Below are positions 1 to 5,887 of a DNA stretch of 17,553 nucleotides, piece after piece. Position 1 is the first letter of the stretch. Every line of letters begins with the position of its first letter. The stretch is taken from assembly GCA_047618295.1 (NCBI GenBank), contig JBLHKL010000041.1:1-17553 (forward strand). Reading direction: 5' to 3'. Below the pieces are notes generated by a model. It worked only from the letters and a program-made list of their open reading frames with translations, did no database searches and was not told where the DNA came from. The position numbers were made by a program, and so were the translations under genes. The DNA comes from UBA7359 sp047618295. Its GTDB lineage: Bacteria; Pseudomonadota; Gammaproteobacteria; Eutrophobiales; Eutrophobiaceae.

Positions 1-2
1 GT

Positions 3-110
3 TCATACCACCTTGGGCGAGCGCTTACTTTAAGTAAATACAACGGATGTAGTTATAACGCGAAGGATCTGCGAACAATGAATTGTTATGTTTAAGTAAG
101 GAGGTTAAAA
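3..110. other. left-edge intergenic stretch, no supported gene
   Basis: I see no supportable gene here. It contains a near-palindrome around 25-37 (TTACTT and AAGTAA arms) and a GGAGG at 100-104 that leads to no open frame. A frame open from the window edge to about 95 is too short to tell from chance. Confidence 0.4.
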
Positions 111-140
111 AATAATAGGGGACAGACCACGTTTTTAGAA
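111..140 (+). repeat. REP-like repeat, GGGGACAGACCACG core
   Basis: An AATAATA lead is followed by the core GGGGACAGACCACG (117-130) and a T-run ending in TTTAGAA. The same core and tail recur at 3232-3254, and in inverted orientation at 3279-3300. The 3' tail covers the stop codon (135-137, minus strand) of the zinc protein next to it. Confidence 0.75.
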
Positions 141-626
141 TATGAAACCAATTCCGTAACCCATCCTTAACCCACGCATATAAGCACCGCGCAAGGCATC
201 CTGGAGTACGAACTTATCAAGTCGTTTACTTTGTTCTTTTGCTGCTTCATGTTGATGGTCAATACGTTTATTTGCTCGTTCATTCATAAAACACATTGTT
301 GCAAGTTCATTCGAATCTATCCAAAGCACAGAACACTGGCCACAACAATCGATCATCACATCATTCGAACCCATGTATCCATAATTTTCCATCAGTGAAT
401 AACAGCCCGGGCAATTAACCTTGCCACCTTTATCCTCAACCGGATCGATATCCGACTCAAATGAGATATCTTGATTCAACTCCTTTGCCATTTCGGTAAG
501 TAATTTCATTAATGACATTTGTTTTATCAGGACACCATCACAATCAGGACAATGCAGCACGGGTACTTCATGAAAATCACCCTCTACTAGTTTATGGTCA
601 TCGCGTGGACATGTCTTTTCGGTCAT
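135..626 (-). CDS. two-knuckle zf-TFIIB zinc-binding protein
   Basis: A 163-aa protein with two TFIIB-type zinc knuckles. The first (about residues 6-40) has C6, then C26-P-D-C29 followed by DG. Its first pair is CPRD rather than CPxC, so one ligand is an Asp or missing. The second (about 72-107) is complete: C72-P-G-C75 and C95-G-Q-C98, followed by the usual LWID. The C-terminus (120-163) is basic and then Gly/aromatic-rich. Such proteins are widespread and mostly uncharacterised; metal binding is the only safe functional statement. No strong ribosome binding site lies before the ATG. Upstream and downstream flanks are repeats, and the stop codon lies inside one. A shorter relative lies at 8072-8443. 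Family assignment is firm; the biological role is unknown. Confidence 0.85.
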   Translation of the reverse strand: MTEKTCPRDDHKLVEGDFHEVPVLHCPDCDGVLIKQMSLMKLLTEMAKELNQDISFESDIDPVEDKGGKVNCPGCYSLMENYGYMGSNDVMIDCCGQCSVLWIDSNELATMCFMNERANKRIDHQHEAAKEQSKRLDKFVLQDALRGAYMRGLRMGYGIGFIF

Positions 627-642
627 AGCAACAGTATCCTAT

Positions 643-660
643 AATAATAGGGACAGGTCG
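643..660 (+). repeat. REP-like repeat, truncated GGGACAG copy
   Basis: AATAATAGGGACAGGTCG matches the lead and first half of the GGGGACAGACCACG family and then diverges. It lies 16 bases upstream of the minus-strand zinc protein start, in its promoter region. Confidence 0.55.
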
Positions 661-700
661 ATACAGACGTCGTTGGCTCTACCTCCTGCGAATCAAGAAT

Positions 701-726
701 AAAGGGGGCGCTACCCTTTAATTCTA
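701..726. repeat. REP-like inverted repeat AAAGGG/CCCTTT
   Basis: Arms AAAGGG (701-706) and CCCTTT (714-719) are separated by 7 bases and followed by AAT. This fits the ATTAAAGGG...CCCTTTAAT type of repeat seen at 7951-8001 and 10662-10686. Confidence 0.45.
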
Positions 727-750
727 TTGGGTCTTGAATTTAATAGAAAA

Positions 751-775
751 AATAGTAGGGTCAGGTGCAATATTT
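751..775 (+). repeat. REP-like repeat, GGGTCAGG copy
   Basis: AATAGTAGGGTCAGGTGCAA resembles the GGGTCAGATACGAAT and GGGTCAGATAAGAAT copies near 11800 and 14408. It lies about 70 bases upstream of higB. Confidence 0.5.
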
Positions 776-808
776 CTTGCTTGACCATGGTTATTCATAA
801 ACACAAAC

Positions 809-837
809 TTGTTGCGTGATGCGCAACATGCTATATT
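809..837 (+). promoter_or_regulatory. putative higBA promoter with palindromic operator
   Basis: A perfect 6-bp inverted repeat, GTTGCG (811-816) and CGCAAC (822-827) with a 5-base spacer, sits between a weak -35 (TTGTTG, 809-814) and a good -10 (TATATT, 832-837), spaced 17 bases apart. HigA-type antitoxins repress their own operon by binding such palindromes, so this is a plausible autoregulatory site. The predicted transcription start is at or next to the higB ATG, and no Shine-Dalgarno sequence is visible, which would give a leaderless mRNA. The promoter is inferred; only the palindrome is directly seen. Confidence 0.45.
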
Positions 838-843
838 TAATAA

Positions 844-1122
844 ATGATTAAATCGTTCAGGCACAAGGGACTGCGCCGGTTTTATGAGACAGGCAATACG
901 GCTGGCATTCAGGTTTCTCATAAGAAAAAGTTGAGGCTTCAACTGTTTGCACTGGATACAGCCAATATAATTGACGACATGGATATTCCCGGGTTTAATC
1001 TCCACGCGCTGAAAGGCGAACGAAAAGGTATATGGTCAATTTCTGTTAGTGGAAATTGGCGAATGACATTTGAATTTAAAGATGGAAATGTTTACATCGT
1101 TAATTATGAGGATTATCACTAA
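844..1122 (+). CDS. higB: HigB-like toxin of a type II toxin-antitoxin system
   Basis: A 92-aa RelE/HigB-superfamily protein, the usual length for the short HigB type. It starts MIKSF-RHKGL and carries the family blocks GxTAGIQ, RLxLFALD, DMDIPGFNLHALKGERKG and WSISVSGNWRMTFEF, ending NYEDYH. HigB toxins are ribosome-dependent mRNA interferases. The start fits the conserved family N-terminus, although no Shine-Dalgarno sequence precedes it. The stop TAA (1120-1122) shares its last base with the ATG of higA, the toxin-first order typical of hig loci. No frameshift or truncation is seen, so the toxin looks intact. Activity is inferred from family only. Confidence 0.9.
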   Translation: MIKSFRHKGLRRFYETGNTAGIQVSHKKKLRLQLFALDTANIIDDMDIPGFNLHALKGERKGIWSISVSGNWRMTFEFKDGNVYIVNYEDYH

Positions 1123-1415
1123 TGGCTATGCATAACCCACCACATCCAGGTGAATTTATTAAGGAAGTTTATATTTCTCCTTATCGAAATAGTGTGAGAA
1201 ACATTGCTGAAAATCTTAATGTTTCGCCTTCTACTTTAACTCGGCTTTTGAATGGCAAGAGTAATATATCACCAGAGATGGCATTGCGTTTGTCTAAATC
1301 TTTGGGCCGCAGCCCAGAGAGTTGGTTAGCGATGCAGGATCAATATGATTTGTGGCATGCCAGAAAGAATGTAAGCCTTAAGAAAGTGAAAAAGCTCAAA
1401 TTATCTGCTGCATAA
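1122..1415 (+). CDS. higA: HigA-like antitoxin, XRE-family HTH
   Basis: A 97-aa antitoxin. The N-terminal HPGEFIKEVYISP block is the HigA signature. An XRE helix-turn-helix follows at about 23-65 (IAENLNVSPSTLTRLLNGKSNISPEMALRL with gaps to family), then the conserved SPESWLAMQDQYDLW tail. It should neutralise HigB by direct binding and repress the shared promoter. It is translationally coupled to higB through a TAATG overlap. The C-terminus is basic (KKVKKLK). A repeat hairpin begins right after the stop codon. Identification is firm from the pair and the motifs. Confidence 0.92.
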   Translation: MAMHNPPHPGEFIKEVYISPYRNSVRNIAENLNVSPSTLTRLLNGKSNISPEMALRLSKSLGRSPESWLAMQDQYDLWHARKNVSLKKVKKLKLSAA

Positions 1416-1443
1416 AAGGGGACAGCTATATTTTTATAGCTGT
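1414..1443 (+). repeat. REP-like hairpin directly after higA stop
   Basis: AAAAGGGGACAG follows the higA stop, and a perfect 9-bp inverted repeat is formed by ACAGCTATA (1422-1430) and TATAGCTGT (1435-1443) around a TTTT loop. The GGGGACAG half matches the main repeat family. It could also act as a transcript-end stabiliser for higBA. Confidence 0.6.
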
Positions 1444-1455
1444 GTGTAAATAAGT

Positions 1456-1479
1456 GGGGTAGGTTTAGAGCCCTTTAAT
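1456..1479 (+). repeat. REP-like repeat, AGAGCCCTTTAAT end
   Basis: GGGGTAGG, then TTTAGAGCCCTTTAAT, matches the GTCAGAGCCCTTT form at 9851-9866 and the CAGAGTCCTTTAAT form at 15803-15816. Confidence 0.5.
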
Positions 1480-1521
1480 CTTTCTATTATAAAGCCTGTC
1501 TAAATTAATTCACTAAAATCT

Positions 1522-2280
1522 ATGAAAAGAAATATTATTGCCATTGGTGGTGGAAAGATAATGGTGCCTGCACATCGTGAGGCGCAAACCTTATTGATTG
1601 ATCAAGCTATTGTTCAACAAGTAAAAAGAAAATCACCTAAGGTGTTATTTATTCCTACTGCGAGTGAAGACAATGAGGAATATTGTGACGCATTCCGCAA
1701 GCAGTATGAAGAACGCTTAGGCTGTTCTGTACAGGAGTTGTTGTTGTATCGAAATCGACCTTCTAACAGAAAAATACAAATGCTAATTTCGCAAAGCGAT
1801 ATTATTTATGTCGGTGGTGGTAATACGCTGCGTATGATGAACTTATGGCGGCAATTAGGTGTTGATAAATGTTTAGATAAAGCCAGAAAACGTGGCGCTG
1901 TATTATGCGGTTTGAGTGCGGGTTCGATTTGTTGGTTTCGACAAGGTAATAGCGATTCCCGTAAGTTCAAAGACGAAACCAATAAAACCTTAATAAAAGT
2001 CACCGGGTTGAATTATGCTGATGTGTTGATGTGTCCGCATTATGATGTTGAAAAACATCGCCAGCCTGCCTTAAAAGCGATGATGAAAACAACACAAGGT
2101 GTCGCTATTGGTGTAGAAAATTGTGCCGCTTTACATATTAAAGATGATAAGTATCGCATTCTTGCATCAAAGAAAAATAAGAAAGCGTATTTAATTTATT
2201 GGAAACGGGGAGAATACGTGAAGCAAGCCTTAAAGCCATCTGACAATTTTAAATCTCTAGCTGAATTAACAAATAATTGA
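1522..2280 (+). CDS. peptidase S51 family protein (PepE/cyanophycinase-like)
   Basis: A 252-aa cytosolic protein of the S51 serine peptidase family, which has a class I glutamine amidotransferase-like fold. The nucleophile elbow is G130-L-S132-A-G. The likely His and Glu partners are H173 (CPHYD) and E199 (IGVEN), as in dipeptidase E. The N-terminal IIAIGGG, FIPTAS and YVGGGNT blocks are the family core. Aspartyl dipeptidases of this family cleave Asp-X dipeptides; cyanophycinases are longer relatives. The catalytic residues appear intact, so an active Ser peptidase of about usual length is expected, with unknown substrate. No clear ribosome binding site is seen. It lies downstream of higBA in the same direction but separated by repeats, so probably not in that operon. 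Confidence 0.82.
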   Translation: MKRNIIAIGGGKIMVPAHREAQTLLIDQAIVQQVKRKSPKVLFIPTASEDNEEYCDAFRKQYEERLGCSVQELLLYRNRPSNRKIQMLISQSDIIYVGGGNTLRMMNLWRQLGVDKCLDKARKRGAVLCGLSAGSICWFRQGNSDSRKFKDETNKTLIKVTGLNYADVLMCPHYDVEKHRQPALKAMMKTTQGVAIGVENCAALHIKDDKYRILASKKNKKAYLIYWKRGEYVKQALKPSDNFKSLAELTNN

Positions 2281-2297
2281 AGGGAGAAGATCCCTTT
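2280..2297. other. small hairpin after the S51 gene stop
   Basis: AAGGGA (2280-2285) and TCCCTT (2291-2296) pair around 5 bases, starting on the last base of the stop codon. There is no proper T-tract. It may be a weak terminator or a decayed AAAGGG-type repeat. Confidence 0.3.
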
Positions 2298-2351
2298 ATC
2301 TCTTGTCTCGTTTTTAGAAAAGCAAAGTAAAATTAGTAGGGGAATGTCAGG

Positions 2352-2380
2352 CATAAAAAAAGGCCGGCTTTCGCCGGCCA
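2352..2380 (-). terminator. Rho-independent terminator of the fasciclin gene
   Basis: A perfect 7-bp stem, GGCCGGC (2362-2368) and GCCGGCC (2373-2379), with a 4-base loop, is flanked by seven A on the plus strand (2355-2361). Read on the minus strand this is a GC-rich hairpin followed by a T-run, 50 bases past the fasciclin stop codon. Confidence 0.85.
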
Positions 2381-2429
2381 TAAGACTAGTTTCTTAAGGG
2401 GAAGTTTAGAAACTATTTAGGGGAAGAGC

Positions 2430-2966
2430 TTATGAACTTGGTGGTAATATCACACTGTCGATAACGTGTATTACACCATTGCTTGCGTTTACATCAGTCA
2501 ATACTACTGTGCTAGCGTCATTTAATTTTACTGCTTTATCGACAACTGAGATTTTGACATCAGCGCCATTAACCGTGGTTGCAGTACTTAGCTTAACAAC
2601 GTCTGCTGCCATTACTTTTCCTGAAACAACATGGTAAGTCAGTACGGCTTTAAGTTGCTCAATGTTTTCAGGCTTTAGCAATGACTCAACCGTGCCTTCT
2701 GGTAATTTTGCGAATGCTTCATCGGTTGGAGCAAATACGGTAAAGGGACCTTCACCTTTTAGTACACCAACAAGGCCGGCTGCTTTTAAAGCTGCCGCCA
2801 GTGTATTGAAGTTGCCATTTGCAACAGCAACATCGACAATGTCCTTTTTACTATGAACATCTTGTGCAGCAGTTGCCAGACCACTTAATAAAATCATTGA
2901 TGACATTAAAGTAACAGTAATGGCTTTCATATATTTCGAATTATTTACAATGTGTCCAATTGACAT
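2430..2966 (-). CDS. secreted fasciclin (FAS1) domain protein
   Basis: A 178-aa protein with a single FAS1 domain (about 40-177). The H1 motif region is GPFTVFAPTDEAFAKLP (73-89), the central YH is at 111-112, and the H2 region is VIHVIDSVILPP (165-176). FAS1 domains mediate cell-surface or extracellular adhesion. The N-terminus carries a signal sequence whose classic form starts at M13 (MKAITVTLMSSM) and ends near ATAA-34. A clear AGGAG (2974-2978, minus strand) is spaced 7 bases from the first ATG and supports the longer form with an extended n-region; the internal M13 has no such site. It is monocistronic, with a strong terminator downstream and a 331-bp gap upstream. Export is predicted; a binding partner is not known. 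Confidence 0.9.
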   Translation of the reverse strand: MSIGHIVNNSKYMKAITVTLMSSMILLSGLATAAQDVHSKKDIVDVAVANGNFNTLAAALKAAGLVGVLKGEGPFTVFAPTDEAFAKLPEGTVESLLKPENIEQLKAVLTYHVVSGKVMAADVVKLSTATTVNGADVKISVVDKAVKLNDASTVVLTDVNASNGVIHVIDSVILPPSS

Positions 2967-2973
2967 GGTTAAT

Positions 2974-2978
2974 CTCCT
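2974..2978 (-). promoter_or_regulatory. ribosome binding site fixing the fasciclin start
   Basis: AGGAG on the minus strand lies 7 bases from the ATG at 2966-2964. It favours this start over the internal Met codon 12 residues later that would give the textbook signal peptide. Confidence 0.75.
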
Positions 2979-3230
2979 AAGATTTATTTTTAATGTGCGG
3001 GAATCTTATGAATGTAGTTGTGAACAATTTGTGAAGACAATGCAAAAATTAAATAAATATCTACTAACAGGTGTTATTTGCCGAAGTAACAGGCTTGTTA
3101 ATTGTGATGGTTGAAATAATTTATCTATTTAAAATATAGAGTTAACTCAAAATCGCAGTGTGATGGGACATAAAAATAATATTTTGTAGATGTTCAGGAC
3201 AAATGTGATTTCTAAATTTAAAGAAGTACT
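2979..3230. other. fasciclin upstream region, no gene
   Basis: An AT-rich gap upstream of the fasciclin gene that must hold its promoter. A perfect 10-bp palindrome GAGTTAACTC lies at 3139-3148, a possible regulator site. I could not assign a convincing -35/-10 pair and see no coding sequence. Confidence 0.4.
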
Positions 3231-3300
3231 GGGGGACAGACCACGGTTTTAGAAAAGGGTTTATTCTTAAAAGAAAATCGTGGTCTGTCCTCTATTACTA
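3231..3300. repeat. REPIN-like doublet: two inverted GGACAGACCACG units
   Basis: GGACAGACCACG (3234-3245) and its exact reverse complement CGTGGTCTGTCC (3279-3290) form a 12-bp perfect stem, extended by TTTT/AAAA. About 23 bases lie in the interior. Each arm has the TTTTAGAA or TTTTCTT tail expected of one unit, so this is two repeat units head to head. The right end contains the kinase stop codon (3298-3300). Confidence 0.85.
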
Positions 3301-4623
3301 TATTTTCAAATCAGAATCACCTATAAAGGTAGCCACATCACCTGTAAGTTCTTCAAGGCGTTCCATAGAAACTCCCAGCAGAGTCTTAAACAGAGACGAA
3401 CGGTTCTCTGCTGACAGGTTTGCTATTTTGTTTGAATCAATAATCCAAAGTATCACACTGCCTACAGCTTTTACGCTGGCGGTACGTTTTGTTGATTCAC
3501 CAAGCAAGCTTGTATCACCGAAACAAACACCGCTCTCAAGTAAGTTGATATTAACTCCTTTTTTCATAACCATTACTTGGCCTTCTATCAGTAGAAAGAA
3601 CTCTTGGCTGACTTCTCCTTCCGTGATGATGGCATAACCATCGGGCACTCTTTTAACTGATCCAATCTGCAGTAATTGTTGTATCTGATCAGGAGAAAAA
3701 TAGCGAAACCAATCATTCTGCCTAAATTCAGTGTAGTACTCTAATTCAGATGGCCACGTAACAGATTTCCTACTTTGGGTTTTCTCAAGTTCCAGAATGT
3801 TATGAGCCTTATTAAGATCAGCAGCAAACTCCAATGCAGATTGATATCGGTCTGCATCTTTTTTAGCCATAGCTTTGTCCACGATGGCAGAAATCGCTTC
3901 TGGCAGATCTGATCTAAGTCCCCACAATGGTGCAGGAGATTCATAAAGGATTTGGTTGACTAAGGTTTTTGAATTTCCGTCGAATGGCCTTTTTCCAGCT
4001 AACATCTTATACATGGTACATCCCAGTGCAAAGATATCGGTCAGGGTAGTGATTTCGCGCGCTTCAAGAAAATGTTCGGGTGCCATATAGGCAAGCGTGC
4101 CTGCATTATCAGCAAGGTCCTTGGTTGCTTGGTAGCGGGAAATACCAAAGTCCGTTAATTTCACAAGACCCTGTGGTCGGTTATATATTATATTTCCCGG
4201 CTTGATGTCACGGTGGATGATGCCGTGAAAGTGAACGAAATCTAACGCAACACAACACTTATGAATGATATCCAGGCATTCCTCTACACTCTCAATACCG
4301 GTATCACCAAAATAATCATCCACAGGTCGTCCCGGTACGAACTCCATGACAAGGTAATCCATACCATTATCTCTGCCGACATCGAAAACCGTGACAATAT
4401 TCGTGTGGGTGAAATTCCCTGCAATCTGTGCCTCGTTGTAGAAAGCTTTTCCAAGTTCCTGTGTTTCTTCAGGTGAGATCGTATTGATTTTTGGGACCTT
4501 GATAGCGACATCTCTATTTAATAGTGGATCTTGGCCCCGATAAACAACACCGTATGACCCTTCGCCGATCTTATCTTCAATTTTATAACGGCCAATAGTG
4601 TTAAAAGCTGTTTTTGATTTCAT
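3298..4623 (-). CDS. Ser/Thr protein kinase with C-terminal cNMP-binding-like domain
   Basis: A 441-aa cytoplasmic signalling protein. The kinase domain (about 12-272) has every catalytic feature: glycine loop GEGSYG (20-25), VAIK Lys42, helix C Glu64, HRD 137-139 followed by IKPGN, DFG 158-160 and APE 181-183, so it should be active. After a linker, a cyclic-nucleotide-binding-type domain (about 305-425) follows, with DGYAIITEGE, FFLLIEGQV and FGDTSLLGES-TKRTASV. The ligand-contact Arg (R380-T) is kept, but the usual phosphate-cassette Glu (FGE) is Asp370, so cNMP binding is uncertain. There are no membrane segments. A cAMP- or cGMP-gated kinase is an attractive inference. The stop codon lies inside a repeat doublet. 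The ribosome binding site is weak. Confidence 0.93.
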   Translation of the reverse strand: MKSKTAFNTIGRYKIEDKIGEGSYGVVYRGQDPLLNRDVAIKVPKINTISPEETQELGKAFYNEAQIAGNFTHTNIVTVFDVGRDNGMDYLVMEFVPGRPVDDYFGDTGIESVEECLDIIHKCCVALDFVHFHGIIHRDIKPGNIIYNRPQGLVKLTDFGISRYQATKDLADNAGTLAYMAPEHFLEAREITTLTDIFALGCTMYKMLAGKRPFDGNSKTLVNQILYESPAPLWGLRSDLPEAISAIVDKAMAKKDADRYQSALEFAADLNKAHNILELEKTQSRKSVTWPSELEYYTEFRQNDWFRYFSPDQIQQLLQIGSVKRVPDGYAIITEGEVSQEFFLLIEGQVMVMKKGVNINLLESGVCFGDTSLLGESTKRTASVKAVGSVILWIIDSNKIANLSAENRSSLFKTLLGVSMERLEELTGDVATFIGDSDLKI

Positions 4624-4742
4624 ATATATTGTCCACGTGGTATCGCTAAGGAGAAAATATATTAACTCGTAAACAGCTTATTTTGTAAATTAAATTTGCT
4701 GTCATGGTGAATCCCTCAGCACCTGAGCTAAGAATTACATGT
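4624..4742. promoter_or_regulatory. divergent upstream region of the kinase gene
   Basis: This region lies just before the minus-strand kinase start and shares the divergent gap with the BASS gene. An 8-bp palindrome CCACGTGG lies at 4633-4640, 9 bases ahead of the kinase ATG, where a bound protein or RNA fold could influence translation. Promoter elements were not resolved. Confidence 0.35.
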
Positions 4743-4812
4743 AATAATAGGAGGCAGGCCACGAATTAATGGTGGCGGAATGTTTAAAATTAACCACTCC
4801 GGCTCTATTATT
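4743..4812. repeat. 70-bp REP/MITE-like element with AATAATAG termini
   Basis: Terminal inverted repeats AATAATAG (4743-4750) and CTATTATT (4805-4812) are perfect. The left unit reads GGAGGCAGGCCACG, a variant of GGGGACAGACCACG. The right unit, read inward, is AATAATAGAGCCGGAGTGG. The interior has GCCAC (4758-4762) pairing with GTGGC (4772-4776). Its right 20 bases (4791-4810) recur once with one mismatch at 5753-5772. Confidence 0.75.
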
Positions 4813-4859
4813 TTATTTCACTGTATCATGGGAATGACTTCTTTATTTCGGGGAACAGT

Positions 4860-5720
4860 ATGCAAGCAGATGTTTTAACTAAGGTGATTCTTCCTTTATC
4901 TCTTTTTCTGATTATGTTTGGAATTGGGATATCTTTGCGATTTGCTGATTTTAAAAATATTTTTAATTACCCTAAAGCTGTTGTTGTTGGATTAATTGGG
5001 CAATTAATTTTACTACCCCTTATTGCCTTTATTCTTGCACTTGTTTTCAATTTGCCTGCTGAATTGTCCGTCGGTTTAATTATCATTGCTTTAGCGCCTG
5101 GCGGTGCGACATCAAATATGTTTACTTATTTGTTTGAAGGTGATGTTTCTCTCTCTGTTAGTTTAACGCTGCTGACCAGTTTGATTACCCCTTTTACAAT
5201 TCCATTGCTCGCTTCTTTGAGCATGTTGTACTTTATGGATAGTAGTACAGAATTTGAGCTACCTGTCGTCAAAACGATAGTCCAGTTATTAGTGATCAGC
5301 GTGATACCCATTGCTTTAGGCATGTTTGCTTTATCACGCTTTCCAGTAGCGGCTAAGAAAATAGAAAATGTCCTGAAATGGTTTTCTATCTTTTTCTTGT
5401 TTTTGATTATTGGTTTAATTGTGATGAAGAACTCTGCAAATATGGCAAGTTTTTTCGCGCAAGCAGGCGCGGCGACTTTAGTGCTTAATTTAGTAGTGTT
5501 AATGCTAGGTTATCAGCTTGCCAACTGGGCAAAACTTAATGGCAAACAATCTACCGCTATTGGTTTTGAAGTGGGGATCCAGAATGGTACTTTAGCACTT
5601 GTTGTCGCCGGAACTTTGATTGGTAACAATACGATGATGATCCCAGCGGTAACCTATTCATTAATTATGTTTTTTACCGGCGCAATTTTTGGCTGGCTAA
5701 TAAATAAAAAAAATAAGTGA
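4860..5720 (+). CDS. BASS-family (bile acid:sodium symporter-like) membrane transporter
   Basis: A 286-aa integral inner-membrane protein with eight to ten hydrophobic segments and no signal peptide. Family blocks are LRFADF (26-31), APGGATSN (79-86) and GFEVGIQNGTLALVVA (235-250). The Glu237, Gln241 and Asn242 residues are the class that forms the sodium and substrate region in BASS carriers. Bacterial members move organic anions with sodium; the substrate here cannot be told. GGGGA lies 5 bases before the ATG. The gene is flanked on both sides by repeat units that share a near-identical 20-mer (4791-4810 and 5753-5772) in the same orientation. It is followed by another anion-carrier gene in the same direction. 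Confidence 0.9.
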   Translation: MQADVLTKVILPLSLFLIMFGIGISLRFADFKNIFNYPKAVVVGLIGQLILLPLIAFILALVFNLPAELSVGLIIIALAPGGATSNMFTYLFEGDVSLSVSLTLLTSLITPFTIPLLASLSMLYFMDSSTEFELPVVKTIVQLLVISVIPIALGMFALSRFPVAAKKIENVLKWFSIFFLFLIIGLIVMKNSANMASFFAQAGAATLVLNLVVLMLGYQLANWAKLNGKQSTAIGFEVGIQNGTLALVVAGTLIGNNTMMIPAVTYSLIMFFTGAIFGWLINKKNK

Positions 5721-5739
5721 AAACAGACTGAAAGGTGTT

Positions 5740-5772
5740 GAGTGATTTGTTGTAACCACTCCGGCACTATTA
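5740..5772. repeat. REP-like unit sharing a 20-mer with 4791-4810
   Basis: Positions 5753-5772 match 4791-4810 at 19 of 20 bases (TAACCACTCCGG then CWCTATTA). GAGTGATT (5740-5747) pairs imperfectly with AACCACTC (5754-5761), giving a small hairpin. It lies 20 bases after the BASS stop. Confidence 0.7.
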
Positions 5773-5887
5773 AACTGACAGAAAAGGGTTAAAACCCGTA
5801 ACAAAAACACATCGATTTAATTCATACATATTCACTGCTAAACTGACGCAGTTAATTATTTTAATTGGTTTTATCTGAGATTATCTT

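Noticed and set aside
3..95. Open frame from the left window edge that could be the C-terminus of an upstream gene
   Set aside because: Only 30 codons, other plus frames stop early too, and no motif can be recognised.
724..1005. 93-aa minus-strand frame opposite higB
   Set aside because: It lies antisense to higB, whose family identity is clear, and has no protein-like features.
844..1415. HigBA as part of a larger phage-defence island
   Set aside because: No restriction, nuclease, abortive-infection or integrase gene is near; the pair stands alone.
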